NCBI GenBank assembly: GCA_959020415.1
Contig: CAUERX010000003.1
Span: forward strand, 1-64,000
Origin: an uncultured bacterium
GTDB taxonomy: Bacteria > Bacillota_I > Bacilli_A > RF39 > UBA660
Length of the DNA: 64,000 bases
Reading direction: 5' to 3'
How positions within the stretch are numbered: the first letter of the stretch is position 1; each line of letters starts with the position of its first letter. Shown here in pieces: positions 43,283 through 51,641 of this stretch. The notes beneath the pieces are model-generated. The model was not told the origin of the DNA. It was given only the letters and a program-made list of their open reading frames with translations, and made no database searches. A program made the translations under genes and the position numbers.

Positions 43283-43660
43283 ATGAGAATTAAAGAAGTA
43301 GCAAAAATGTTTGGGATGACTGAGGATACGCTTAGATATTATGAAAAATCTGGACTAATTGGACCTATTAAGAAAATGCCGAACGGAATGCGTGATTATA
43401 CTGAAGATGATTTAGCGAGAATTGAATTTGTTAAATGTATGCGTGGGGCGACTTTACCGATTGAGGTTTTAAGAAAGTATATGGAACTTTATGATCAAGG
43501 TGATTCAACTTTTGATAAGCGAAAAGAGCTTTTGATTAAGCAGCGAGATATATTGAAAGATAAGATTACAGATATGAATAAGGCTTATGAAAAATTAAAC
43601 ATGAAAATAGAAATGTATAATAATAAGAGCTTGGAAACAAAATTAGTGAAAAAGGATTGA
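43283..43660 (+). CDS. MerR-family regulator (AdhR-like)
   Basis: 125 residues. N-terminal wing-helix MRIKEVAKMFGMTEDTLRYYE, then LIGPIKKMPNGMRDYTEDDLARIEFVKCMRGA, then a coiled coil (residues 75-118). Cys at 'FVKCMRGATLP' is conserved in aldehyde-responsive AdhR-like proteins, so sensing of reactive electrophiles is possible. Its promoter carries the matching operator. It heads a cluster with a cupin, a flavodoxin and a DUF362 protein. RBS GGAGG. Confidence 0.9.
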   Translation: MRIKEVAKMFGMTEDTLRYYEKSGLIGPIKKMPNGMRDYTEDDLARIEFVKCMRGATLPIEVLRKYMELYDQGDSTFDKRKELLIKQRDILKDKITDMNKAYEKLNMKIEMYNNKSLETKLVKKD

Positions 43661-43672
43661 AAAGGGGTAATT

Positions 43673-44076
43673 ATGAACGAAGGAATTGAAATCTTTCCAA
43701 GAGGAGATAAAAATCCTTTTGGTCAATATTTTAGTGGTCAAAGTTATTTAAGTATGCTTTCAACAGAAGGAGTAGTTATTGGAAATGTAACTTTTGAACC
43801 AGGTTGTATTAATAATTGGCATATTCATCATGCAAATAAAGGTGGCGGACAGATTTTATTAGTAACATCTGGCCGTGGTTATTATCAAGAATGGGGAAAA
43901 GAGCCAATTGAATTACATTCTGGCGATGTAGTAAAATTCCAGCTAATGTCAAGCATTGGCACGGCGCTGCTAAGGATAATGTGTTTGTTCATTTTGCGAT
44001 TGAGGTTCCGGGTGAAGAAGCAACTAATGAATGGTGTGAACCAGTTAGTAATGATGATTACTGTAATCTTAAATAG
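43673..44076 (+). pseudogene. Cupin-domain protein, frameshifted
   Basis: The frame starting at 43673 gives a cupin: CINNWHIHHANKGGGQILLVTSGRGYY with metal-binding histidines, up to LHSGDVVK. There a single base is missing in the AAAA run at 43933-43936: the other frame continues exactly as expected with IPANVKHWHGAAKDNVFVHFAIEVPG and ends at TAG 44074-44076. In the annotated sequence the first frame would run on to 44116 with nonsense. Either a recent mutation or a sequencing error. Intact relatives are often beside MerR, flavodoxin and carboxymuconolactone-decarboxylase-like genes. Confidence 0.85.
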
Positions 44077-44084
44077 GAGGCGTT

Positions 44085-44567
44085 ATGAAAACATTAATAG
44101 TTTATTTTTCGTATAGTGGTAATACGAGAATAATTAGTAATTATATAAATAGTAAAATTAATTCTGATATGTTAGAGTTAGAAACGTTGGTTAAATATTC
44201 TGACGATTATAGTCAAGTTACTTATCAAGGAAAAGATGAAGTTGAGCAGGAATTTAAACCAAGGTTAAAGGTAAACGATTTAAATTTACAAGATTATGAT
44301 ATTATTTTATTAGGTAGTCCAATTTGGTGGTATACAATTGCACCAGCGGTTAGAACGTTTTTATCAGAAAATGATTTATCTGGAAAGAAATTATTTCCTT
44401 TTATAACTAATGGTGGATATGGGCTTGGTCATAGTTTAGAAGATATTAAAACTTTATGTACTTGCGAAGTTGGTAAAGTATTGGAAATCCCATTTGAGGG
44501 TAACTATCAAATAAAAGATAATATTGAAATAGATGGTTGGTTAAAAGAAATAGAGGAGATGAAATAA
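44085..44567 (+). CDS. Flavodoxin-like protein
   Basis: 160 residues. The N-terminal FMN phosphate loop reads YFSYSGNTR (7-15), and LLGSPIWWYTIAPAVRTFL plus FITNGGYGLGHSLEDIK complete the flavodoxin_4 pattern. It is an electron carrier or quinone/nitro-reductase partner in the cytoplasm. RBS AGGAGG. Its TAA stop shares one base with the following ATG, so it is coupled to the DUF362 gene. Confidence 0.9.
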   Translation: MKTLIVYFSYSGNTRIISNYINSKINSDMLELETLVKYSDDYSQVTYQGKDEVEQEFKPRLKVNDLNLQDYDIILLGSPIWWYTIAPAVRTFLSENDLSGKKLFPFITNGGYGLGHSLEDIKTLCTCEVGKVLEIPFEGNYQIKDNIEIDGWLKEIEEMK

Positions 44568-45448
44568 TGGAAAAGGAAAAAGTTTATTTTACAAAAGAAA
44601 TTACACCAGAGAAAGTAGTAGAAGTTTATGAAGCATTAAACAAAGAATTAGAAGGAAAAGTTGCTGTTAAGGTGCATTCAGGTGAGGCTGGGAATCAAAA
44701 TTATTTACACCCAGAATTTATGCGTCCAATGATTGAACATGTTAATGGTACTGTTGTGGAGTGTAATACCGCTTATGATGGGGCACGTAATACGACAGAA
44801 AAACATAAAAAATTGATTGAAGATCATGGCTGGACAAAATACTTTAATGTTGATTTAATGGATGCCGAAGGTGACGACTTGGTTCTTGATATTCCAGAAG
44901 GAAAAATTATAAATAGAAATTATGTTGGTAAAAACTTGGCTAATTATGATTCTATGTTAGTGTTGTCACATTTTAAGGGGCATCCAATGGGTGGCTATGG
45001 TGGAGCTTTAAAACAACTTTCAATAGGGGTTGCATCAAGTCATGGAAAAAGCTATATTCATTGTATTGGTAATGAAAATGGGACTTTTGAAGAGATGTTT
45101 CAAGTCGATCAAACGAAATTTTTAGAGGCTATGGCTGAAGCAGCTTCTTCGGTAGTTAAATATTTTAAGGGGAATGCGGTTTATATTAATGTAATGTGCA
45201 ATATGTCAGTAGATTGTGATTGCTGTGCTGTTGCTGAAGATCCTTGTATGAAGGATATTGGTATTTTGGCTTCACTTGATCCTGTGGCTTTAGACGAGGC
45301 TTGTTTAGATTTAGTTTATAATTCTAATGATCCAGGCCGCGATCATTTAGTTGAAAGAATTGAAACAAGAAATGGAAGACATACCGTTGATTATGCCGCT
45401 GAGATTGGTGTAGGAACAAAGGCGTATGAGATAATAAATATTGATTAA
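44567..45448 (+). CDS. DUF362-domain protein
   Basis: 293 residues. It matches DUF362: KVAVKVHSGEAGNQNYLHPEFMRPMIEHV at the start, VDLMDAEGDDLVLDIPEG, LSHFKGHPMGGYGGALKQLSIGVASSHGK, and the C-terminal DPVALDEACLDLVYN. A cysteine cluster CNMSVDCDCCAVAEDPC may bind an iron-sulfur cluster, though no separate ferredoxin domain is fused. Such proteins are found next to flavodoxins and are probably redox enzymes. The start at 44567 has RBS GAGGAG inside the flavodoxin gene. Confidence 0.88.
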   Translation: MEKEKVYFTKEITPEKVVEVYEALNKELEGKVAVKVHSGEAGNQNYLHPEFMRPMIEHVNGTVVECNTAYDGARNTTEKHKKLIEDHGWTKYFNVDLMDAEGDDLVLDIPEGKIINRNYVGKNLANYDSMLVLSHFKGHPMGGYGGALKQLSIGVASSHGKSYIHCIGNENGTFEEMFQVDQTKFLEAMAEAASSVVKYFKGNAVYINVMCNMSVDCDCCAVAEDPCMKDIGILASLDPVALDEACLDLVYNSNDPGRDHLVERIETRNGRHTVDYAAEIGVGTKAYEIINID

Positions 45449-45473
45449 GGGTATATTATATATACCTTTTTTT
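45448..45473 (+). terminator. Terminator of the MerR-cupin-flavodoxin-DUF362 cluster
   Basis: GGTATAT (45450-45456) pairs with ATATACC (45460-45466), followed by seven T's. Confidence 0.85.
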
Positions 45474-45507
45474 CTGATTATGGTATAATTAATCTAGGAG
45501 GATAAGT

Positions 45508-46038
45508 ATGGTTTATTTATGTAATGTTAAGTCTCCAGTTGGTGATATTATGTTAGCAAGTGATGGCGATAATTTGACAGGTCTTTGGCTTGAAGGTCAA
45601 AAGTATTATGCTAGAACAATAAAAGGCGAAACCAATTTTAAAGATTTACCTATTTTTGACCAAACAAAAAAATGGTTGGCTGATTATTTTAAAGGAAACA
45701 TTCCTAAAACAAAACTTTCTTTAAATCCATGCGGAAGCGAATTTCAGAAAAGAGTTTGGGATATACTTGAACAAATACCGTATGGGAAAACTATTACTTA
45801 TGGTAATATTGCCAAGAAAATAGAAAAAGAAACAGGACGAAATGCTTCTGCTCAAGCAGTGGGTGGAGCGGTAGGTCATAATCCTATTTCTATAATTATT
45901 CCATGTCACCGAGTGGTTGGGGCAGGTGGAAGTTTAACTGGATATGCTGGCGGAATTGATAAAAAGATAAAACTTTTAGAGCTTGAAGGTGTAGATATGA
46001 AAAATTTATATGTACCTTCTAAGGGAACTGCTCTTTAA
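45508..46038 (+). CDS. ogt: Methylated-DNA-[protein]-cysteine S-methyltransferase
   Basis: 176 residues. It removes O6-methyl groups from guanine in a suicide reaction. The acceptor site IIPCHRVVGAGGSLTGYAGG and the helix-turn-helix part IPYGKTITYGNIAKKI are intact, so the cysteine is in P-C-H-R-V. RBS AGGAGG. It is monocistronic, with a -10 TATAAT about 20 nt upstream and a terminator after it. Confidence 0.96.
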   Translation: MVYLCNVKSPVGDIMLASDGDNLTGLWLEGQKYYARTIKGETNFKDLPIFDQTKKWLADYFKGNIPKTKLSLNPCGSEFQKRVWDILEQIPYGKTITYGNIAKKIEKETGRNASAQAVGGAVGHNPISIIIPCHRVVGAGGSLTGYAGGIDKKIKLLELEGVDMKNLYVPSKGTAL

Positions 46039-46054
46039 AAATACTTATTAAAAT

Positions 46055-46092
46055 TAAAAAATGCTAATAAATAAAGATTATCAGCATTTTTT
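46055..46092 (+). terminator. Terminator after ogt
   Basis: AAAAAATGCTaATAA pairs with TTATcAGCATTTTTT (about 46055-46092). Confidence 0.75.
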
Positions 46093-46113
46093 GTTTAAAA
46101 TGACCGAAAATTG

Positions 46114-46142
46114 TTGTCATGATTTTTTGAATATGTTATAAT
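46114..46142 (+). promoter_or_regulatory. Promoter of the DUF1292 operon
   Basis: TTGTCA (46114-46119), 17 bp, TATAAT (46137-46142). Confidence 0.75.
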
Positions 46143-46167
46143 GTACTTTAGAATAGGAGGGCTGAAT

Positions 46168-46428
46168 ATGAATGAAAAAATTAAAGTTATTAATGAAAAT
46201 GGGGAAGAAATAGAAGCAGAAGTATTACTATATTTTAATTTAGATAGTACAGGAAACGATTATATTTTATATACTTTTGGAGAAAAAGATGACCAAAAGA
46301 TGGAAACTATTCACGCATCAATTTTGAATAAAACTGAAGGTGGTTATAAGCTAGAAACTATGCCTGATGGAGATTGGGAGGCAGTAAAAGAAATAATGCG
46401 TGAAATTATAAGGAATGAAGAGGAATAA
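46168..46428 (+). CDS. DUF1292 family protein
   Basis: 86 residues, acidic, in the pattern of the DUF1292 (YrzB-like) family: V-x-x-E-N-G-E-E-I-E-A-E-V-L-x-x-F, YILYTFGE and a C-terminal EAVKEIMREIIRNEEE. Function unknown in the family. ATG 46168 follows GGAGGGCTGAAT. It is two nt before the 554-residue coiled-coil gene and cotranscribed with it. Confidence 0.85.
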   Translation: MNEKIKVINENGEEIEAEVLLYFNLDSTGNDYILYTFGEKDDQKMETIHASILNKTEGGYKLETMPDGDWEAVKEIMREIIRNEEE

Positions 46429-46430
46429 AA

Positions 46431-48095
46431 ATGGAAATAAAAGCAATACCATATGGGGGTAGTAAAGCTGTTAAAATTACGGAAGTTATGCGCCGTGATT
46501 TGAATTCTTATAACCAAAGAAAACAGGAAGTGGCTAGTTTTGAAGAAGAAATTGCCAAATTAGAGCAATCACTTAATGAAAAGAAAGCTACGGTTGATGA
46601 ATTAAATATTCAAGCTAGTAGTGAGGATAAGAAAGAAGCTAAAGATGCTGCTAAAAAAATAAAAGCAGAAGAAAAAGAAATAAATAAAATTGATGATAAT
46701 ATTAAACGTATACAAGATAAAATGAAAAAATTAACTGATAAACAAAATAAGGTACAGTTAGTTGGAGTAGTTTTAAATTCTTTCCCTAAAATAGAAGATA
46801 TAAATTTAGAAAGCAAAGAAATACCAGTGAGGGAAGAGGTTTCTGAAGTTGCTCCAGAGGTGCAAACACCGGAAGAAGTAACCACATCGGAAATTGACAT
46901 GCCGGTAGAAAATGAAATAAATACTGAGATGCCTTCTATAGAAGAAGCGGTTCCAGTTGGTGAAACAACTGAAGAATCAGCAACTTCTTTAGAAAATGAT
47001 GAACAATCAGGTTTTGCATCTGAGTTAGATGATGATTTTGCATCTGAATTAGACGATGACTTTGAAATCGATGAATCAACAGATAATAATGAAGAAACTA
47101 GTGAAAAAGAGACTATTGAGCCTACACAAATTACGCCAGATTATAGTGGTTTAGACGACGAAGCTGATGATAATTCTGATAATCCATTAGGTATTACGGA
47201 AGACGAAGCTAACCAGATTTGGGAAGGTCTTCAAAATGTAGAACTTTATAATAAAGAGATCCCAACTACTTATGATGAGCCTCAAAATTATGAACTAATT
47301 ACAGAGCCTTCAGCTGAAACTACGGTGGTAGAGGAAACAAAGATTCCAGAGGAAGTTGCACCTATAATCCCAGAAAAAACTGAGGAAGAAGTTAAGGAAG
47401 AGGTACGTAATGATATTGAACAAAGTATTCCAATTGTTGAAGTTCAAACACCAGTAAACACTGAAAATGTTATGAACCAAGTTTATAATGAAGTAGGGGT
47501 AGAACCTGAGGAAGAACCAAAGGAAAGGGACTTAAAGAATTTAACATTATTTAAGGATTATGCCGATTATGTATTTACGTTTGGCCAAAAACATTATGAA
47601 AAGGATGCCTTAACACCTTCAGAAATTGAAGCTTTAGATAATGTTAAAGATTTCTTATCAGAAAAGAGTTTCGAAAATAAGAGAACTACACAATATAAAA
47701 AGATTGATGATGAGAATAAAAAGTTAAAGAAGAAAGTTGTAACACTTGGTAAAGAGTTTACAAAGAATGTTGATAGTATCTCAGCTGAATATTCAGCGGC
47801 AGTAGAAGAGTTAACAGAAATGGCTGAAGCGGCTAAAGAACAAGCCGAAGCTGATAGAGTTGAAAAAATTCAAACTCAAAAATTAAATGATTCTTTAACT
47901 GATACAATTAAAGAACAATCACAAACTATTGAAGATTTGACTAATCAAAATACTGATTTACAAAGTACAATTGAAAGTCAAAATTCACAAATTGCTGATC
48001 TTGAAAAACAAAATGAAGAACAAGCAGCAAGAATTAGAGATTTTGAAGAAAAACTTAATACTGTATTTGGAATTGTTAAAGAAGTTAGTAATTAA
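46431..48095 (+). CDS. Unknown long coiled-coil protein with acidic disordered middle
   Basis: 554 residues, not recognised. Residues 1-130 are a charged coiled coil (KQEVASFEEEIAKLEQSLNE and on); 130-370 is low-complexity, rich in Glu, Pro, Thr and Asp and likely unstructured; 375-420 is a small folded block (LTLFKDYADYVFTFGQKHYE); 430-554 is a second long coiled coil (ending AARIRDFEEKLNTVFGIVKE). No membrane helix. A 24-nt tandem duplication at 47013-47060 gives FASELDDD twice. The architecture suggests a scaffold or filament-forming protein, but no function can be named. Confidence 0.6.
   Translation: MEIKAIPYGGSKAVKITEVMRRDLNSYNQRKQEVASFEEEIAKLEQSLNEKKATVDELNIQASSEDKKEAKDAAKKIKAEEKEINKIDDNIKRIQDKMKKLTDKQNKVQLVGVVLNSFPKIEDINLESKEIPVREEVSEVAPEVQTPEEVTTSEIDMPVENEINTEMPSIEEAVPVGETTEESATSLENDEQSGFASELDDDFASELDDDFEIDESTDNNEETSEKETIEPTQITPDYSGLDDEADDNSDNPLGITEDEANQIWEGLQNVELYNKEIPTTYDEPQNYELITEPSAETTVVEETKIPEEVAPIIPEKTEEEVKEEVRNDIEQSIPIVEVQTPVNTENVMNQVYNEVGVEPEEEPKERDLKNLTLFKDYADYVFTFGQKHYEKDALTPSEIEALDNVKDFLSEKSFENKRTTQYKKIDDENKKLKKKVVTLGKEFTKNVDSISAEYSAAVEELTEMAEAAKEQAEADRVEKIQTQKLNDSLTDTIKEQSQTIEDLTNQNTDLQSTIESQNSQIADLEKQNEEQAARIRDFEEKLNTVFGIVKEVSN
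47013..47060 (+). repeat. 24-nt tandem duplication in the coiled-coil gene
   Basis: Units 47013-47036 and 47037-47060 each encode FASELDDD, with a few silent differences between them. Confidence 0.85.
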
Positions 48096-48099
48096 TTTT

Positions 48100-48122
48100 A
48101 GAACAAGTTATATACTTGTTCT
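48100..48122 (+). terminator. Terminator hairpin, identical to that at 51547
   Basis: AGAACAAGT/ACTTGTTCT with loop TATAT. The same 23 nt recur at 51547-51569, where a T-run follows. Here the T-run is poor (AAAAGAG follows), so termination may be weak in this direction. Confidence 0.6.
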
Positions 48123-48812
48123 AAAAGAGTGTAAAAAACTTTGTGTAAAGATACCAATCCATGGTAATAAGATTTTTTAGAGATTGAAGAACTCAGTCTC
48201 TTTTTTTATAATTAAATATTATCATAATTAAATAAATTTTCAAATATCAAATTAAACGATCTGAATATAAAATATTTAATTCATTATAAATCATATCCCA
48301 GTTAGGGAGCCTGTAAAGATTATAAAAAATTTACTGCCAACTTAAAACTAATTTATGGAGCTTCTAATTTAAAAACAGCTCAAAATGATTTGAAAAATTT
48401 AAAACCACATGGTCAAAATATTCTGGAGCTGTTGCTGTATGGACTAGAAACTTTAACCACGTTGAACAACTTTTTGATTATTCTAGTACCATAAGGCGAG
48501 TTATGTATACAACTAATGTTATTGAATCCATTAATTCTTCATTTAGAAAAGTCACAAAAAAAGCGCTTTTCCTAATGAAAACGCACTATTCAAATTATTA
48601 TATTTACGGATAACTGAGCTTTATAAAAAATGGGATAATTCTACTATCTATCATTGGGCTATGGTTAGAAATGAACTAGATGCCCATCACAAGTTTCAAG
48701 ACAGATTTCGTAAATATGTTTCAAGACAGATTTCGTAAATATTGTAATTAAGTTCTTTGATAATTTTATTTATGATATATTAATTACTTACACACTTTTC
48801 TTGACACACCCT
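48123..48812 (+). mobile_element. Degraded IS256-family insertion sequence
   Basis: A transposase C-terminal part is readable in several broken frames at about 48306-48745: CKDYKKFTANLKLIYGA, then AVWTRNFNHVEQLFDYSSTIRR, VMYTTNVIESINSSFRKVTKK, and NALFKLLYLRITELYKKWDN, typical of the IS256 (mutator) family. Imperfect ends GTGTAAAAAACTTTGTGTAA (about 48128) and, inverted, TTACACACTTTTCTTGACACACCC (48788-48811) fit the family's terminal repeats. The first two thirds of the gene are gone, and CAAGACAGATTTCGTAAATA is duplicated near 48700-48740. Confidence 0.75.
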
Positions 48813-48814
48813 AG

Positions 48815-48898
48815 TTTTCTTACTAGATGATTCTTTGGTACCAATTCCTCTAGGGTACTTAATATAATACAATCATTTTTTCTTCTTTGTTTGGTCAT
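48815..48898 (-). pseudogene. Transposase N-terminal fragment (IS1182-like), cut by the IS256 relic
   Basis: Reading leftward from ATG 48898: MTKQRRKNDCIILSTLEELV, then PKNHLVRK, which matches the start of IS1182-type transposases. It is cut after about 28 codons exactly where the IS256-like end begins, so the IS256 element inserted into it before both decayed. Confidence 0.65.
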
Positions 48899-48899
48899 T

Positions 48900-49799
48900 G
48901 CTATACTTTATCACTACGGTTTTCAACATCTTTATTTTACCATTTTTACACTAAAAAAGCGAGTTATGACAATTAATTTGTTGAGAATCGATTATTACTC
49001 GTTCTTTCATTATACTACTTTCTTCTAATAAACACCATTGTTATTTGTCAACAGTCTGATATAAATTATTGTTTTTTATATTTTATTTTATTGTTATAAT
49101 TAACTCTTTTAATATTATACAAAAGTATATGTTTTGTTATTTGATTTATTTTTAAATATAATTTTAAATCCATAAGCCTTAGTAATGTGATTTGCAGTTA
49201 TTAATGTAATTGTTCTTGAATTGTTTTTATAATTGGCAATAGTAGGAGAAGCTATATTTGTTTTTTTGAAGATCTAATTGTTTTAGTTTTTTTATTTTCA
49301 TAAATTTTAGTATTTTACTTATTATTCGTCATTAATTAGTTATTTATATTTTGTTAGATGAATAAATTTTTGTTTAAAATATAAAGTTATATGGTGTAAT
49401 TTATATAGTATATGTTTATAAAGGTATTGGTGCTATAATGGAGATGAAACATATAGATGGTTATGGTAAAAGATATTCATATAATGGTTTATTGTATTTT
49501 AGTATCGAGCGATTAGCTGTTTTATTTAAAGCTATTTTATTAGAAAAGAAAATGAAAAAATCATAAAATACAAGAAAAATATTATAAGTATATGTTATAT
49601 TTATAAGAAATATAAATAAGCTTAAAGAAAAATTATTTATTTAATAAGGAATGATTATAGATGACATAATGGCTATAACCTCGAACGCTTTTATATGATA
49701 GCGAAAAATTCTCATTTTGGTTGAATTTTATTCTTAAAATAAGTTGTGGTTTTTTATAATTTGATATTTTATAATTAAACTGTGAAAGGAGCGATATGT
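48900..49799. other. Gene-poor AT-rich region
   Basis: It contains no convincing full gene. A minus-strand stretch at about 49140-49260 encodes SPTIANYKNNSRTITLITAN and could be a relic of an Xre-type helix-turn-helix. A 42-codon open frame at 49438-49566 is listed separately. The Xre-TPR gene RBS (AAAGGAG) ends the region. Confidence 0.4.
49438..49566 (+). CDS. Possible small protein
   Basis: 42 residues (MEMKHIDGYGKRYSYNGLLY, then FSIERLAVLFKAILLEKKMKKS). A weak AAAGG lies 15 nt upstream and a TATAG-like -10 further up. It is basic with an amphipathic helix in the second half. It may be a genuine small gene or a remnant; nothing supports a function. Confidence 0.25.
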   Translation: MEMKHIDGYGKRYSYNGLLYFSIERLAVLFKAILLEKKMKKS

Positions 49800-50873
49800 A
49801 TGAAATTACATATAAATGATAAAATAAAAGATTTAAGAAAGGGTAACAAATGGACACAAGAAGAGTTAGCAGAAAGGTTAAATGTTTCACCGCAAGCAGT
49901 TAGTAGGTGGGAAACAAACGCAACATTTCCAGATATTGAACTGTTACCTGATATTGCAAGTATTTTTGAAGTTAGTGTTGATGAATTATTAGGTGTTAAT
50001 GATCTATTAAATAGTGACAGAATAAAAAAATTGATAAATGAGGCAAATTCTTATTATGATACTAATGAAGTTGATAAAGTTGTAAGTTATTTAGAACAGG
50101 CTAAAAAGGAATACTCTACTAATGTTAATATAACATTGAATTTAATTTATGCTTTAAGTGCTTTATGTAGTGAAGATAGAACTGAAATATGTGAAAGAAT
50201 AATGAAATTAGGGACTAAAATTATTGATAAATTAGTCGACATTAATGAAAAATGCAGGTTATATCAAATAATGGCATATACATGTGTTGAACTTGGTAAG
50301 TTAGAACAAGCTAAGATATATGCAAATAAATTACCTGATATGGAATATACATCAAACGTGGTGTTACCTTCTATATTAGTAGGTGAGGATAAAGTAAAAT
50401 TTATTCAAGAAAATATTAAAAATTTAGTATGTACTTTAAATATGCAAATAAGTTATTTGGTTAATGTTGCAGGTTATACTGATAAAGAAAAAATAACAAT
50501 ATTAAAAAAATTAGATGCTTTAATAGAATTAATGTATGAAAAAGATGATTATATATATACTAATTGGTTGCTTTGTGGTAATAATATGAATATTGCTGAT
50601 ATTTATGCAAAATTAAAAGATGAAAAAAATTTATGTTTGCATTTATCAAAAGCAATAAATTATAGTAAGATAAGTAATAAAAAAGAGTCAAATTCATTAT
50701 TAAATAATGTTCTTGAATATGATGTAGAAAAAATTTTGGGAAAGACATTTGAACAAAATGAAACTAATATGATTTTAAGTAGAATTGAAGATGAAAGTTA
50801 TGATTTTGTAAAAAATACAAAAAACTTTAAAGAAATAATTAATAGTTTAAATAAGAATAGAGGTGATAATTAA
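49800..50873 (+). CDS. Xre-family regulator with TPR-like helical repeats
   Basis: 357 residues. Helix-turn-helix WTQEELAERLNVSPQAVSRWETNATFPDIE (about 19-48) and SVDELLGV are typical; residues 75-350 are paired helices like the tetratricopeptide regions of peptide-sensing regulators. ATG 49800 is supported by GGAG 8 nt upstream. A frameshifted acetyltransferase gene follows immediately and may have been its target or partner. Confidence 0.88.
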   Translation: MKLHINDKIKDLRKGNKWTQEELAERLNVSPQAVSRWETNATFPDIELLPDIASIFEVSVDELLGVNDLLNSDRIKKLINEANSYYDTNEVDKVVSYLEQAKKEYSTNVNITLNLIYALSALCSEDRTEICERIMKLGTKIIDKLVDINEKCRLYQIMAYTCVELGKLEQAKIYANKLPDMEYTSNVVLPSILVGEDKVKFIQENIKNLVCTLNMQISYLVNVAGYTDKEKITILKKLDALIELMYEKDDYIYTNWLLCGNNMNIADIYAKLKDEKNLCLHLSKAINYSKISNKKESNSLLNNVLEYDVEKILGKTFEQNETNMILSRIEDESYDFVKNTKNFKEIINSLNKNRGDN

Positions 50874-50874
50874 T

Positions 50875-51273
50875 ATGGAAATTAAAAGATTATGAAGATT
50901 ATATAAAAAGATTAACAAAAGAGGAATTAAAGATGGGTTGGAGAAAGCATTTTTACCAGAAAGTCTTAAAAATAATACCGCAGAGTTTTATTTAATTGAT
51001 AATGGAGAATTTTGGTTTTATAAAAAAGAGAATAATGGAGTTGAATTAGTTGTACGGGGAAAAGAAGAAGATACTATATTTGGTAGTCCAACTATTATGG
51101 AGAAAATATTTGAATTTTTAAAAAACCAAGGTTATACAAAAATTGTAATGAGTATACTAAAGGGTAAGTTTTCTGAAAGACATTCATTAATGTTAAAATA
51201 TGGATTTATTGAAAAAGAAAGTGTTGATTTGGAAGGCAGTGTTATAGCTTATTATGAAAAAACTTATAATTAA
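50875..51273 (+). pseudogene. GNAT-like acetyltransferase, frameshifted
   Basis: One frame gives KLKDYEDYIKRLTKEELKMGW (about 50880-50940) and the next frame continues with EKAFLPESLKNNTAEFYLID to a GNAT-like end (SERHSLMLKYGFIEKESVDL, stop 51273). One G appears to be missing at TTGG 50938-50941, and the only ATG with position (50875) is in a third frame that stops after six codons. Together it is a small acetyltransferase-like gene with at least one frameshift. Confidence 0.6.
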
Positions 51274-51299
51274 AATTTAAGAGGGTGGGGTAAGTTTTA

Positions 51300-51488
51300 A
51301 TGAATATTAAAATACAAAGAGAAAGAACGTTAGAAGAAATACACCAAGAAAAACAAGAATTGAATAATATGAAAGAGGCTTTATTACTTATAAAGTTTTG
51401 GACAGTCCCTGATGTTGAATATATAAAATATCAAAATAGAAAAGGGAAAGTTAAAGTTTTAACTCGTTATCCAAAACCAAGGCATTAA
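51300..51488 (+). CDS. Small basic protein, paralogue of the one at 3448
   Basis: 62 residues: charged helix (TLEEIHQEKQELNNMKEALLLI), then KFWTVPDVEYIKYQ and KGKVKVLTRYPKPRH. The W-x-x-P-D and KGKV motifs and spacing are shared with the small gene at 3448-3642, which follows a VirD4-like gene. Function unknown. A GGGTGGGG upstream can act as RBS. Two hairpins follow it. Confidence 0.6.
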   Translation: MNIKIQRERTLEEIHQEKQELNNMKEALLLIKFWTVPDVEYIKYQNRKGKVKVLTRYPKPRH

Positions 51489-51520
51489 GCCAAATCCAAA
51501 AGATTTAGTTTTAGACCGTT

Positions 51521-51576
51521 GACAAAATTATTTTGTCAACAGTTTGAGAACAAGTTATATACTTGTTCTTTTTTAT
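51521..51576 (+). terminator. Double hairpin terminator
   Basis: GTTGACAAAA/TTTTGTCAAC (51519-51541) is followed by AGAACAAGT/ACTTGTTCT (51547-51569) and a T-run. The second hairpin is identical to 48100-48122. Confidence 0.75.
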
Positions 51577-51641
51577 GAACCATGTCGTTTTTTGTTGTTT
51601 TTTGTTATGCTCTATAGTATAATATAAACAGGAGGGATATA

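Noticed and set aside
50875..50940. TGA read as tryptophan (alternative genetic code), suggested by a TGA early in the acetyltransferase-like gene
   Set aside because: Many intact genes end in TGA (spoVAD, the carboxypeptidase) and the frame around this TGA does not read as protein; a frameshift explains it.
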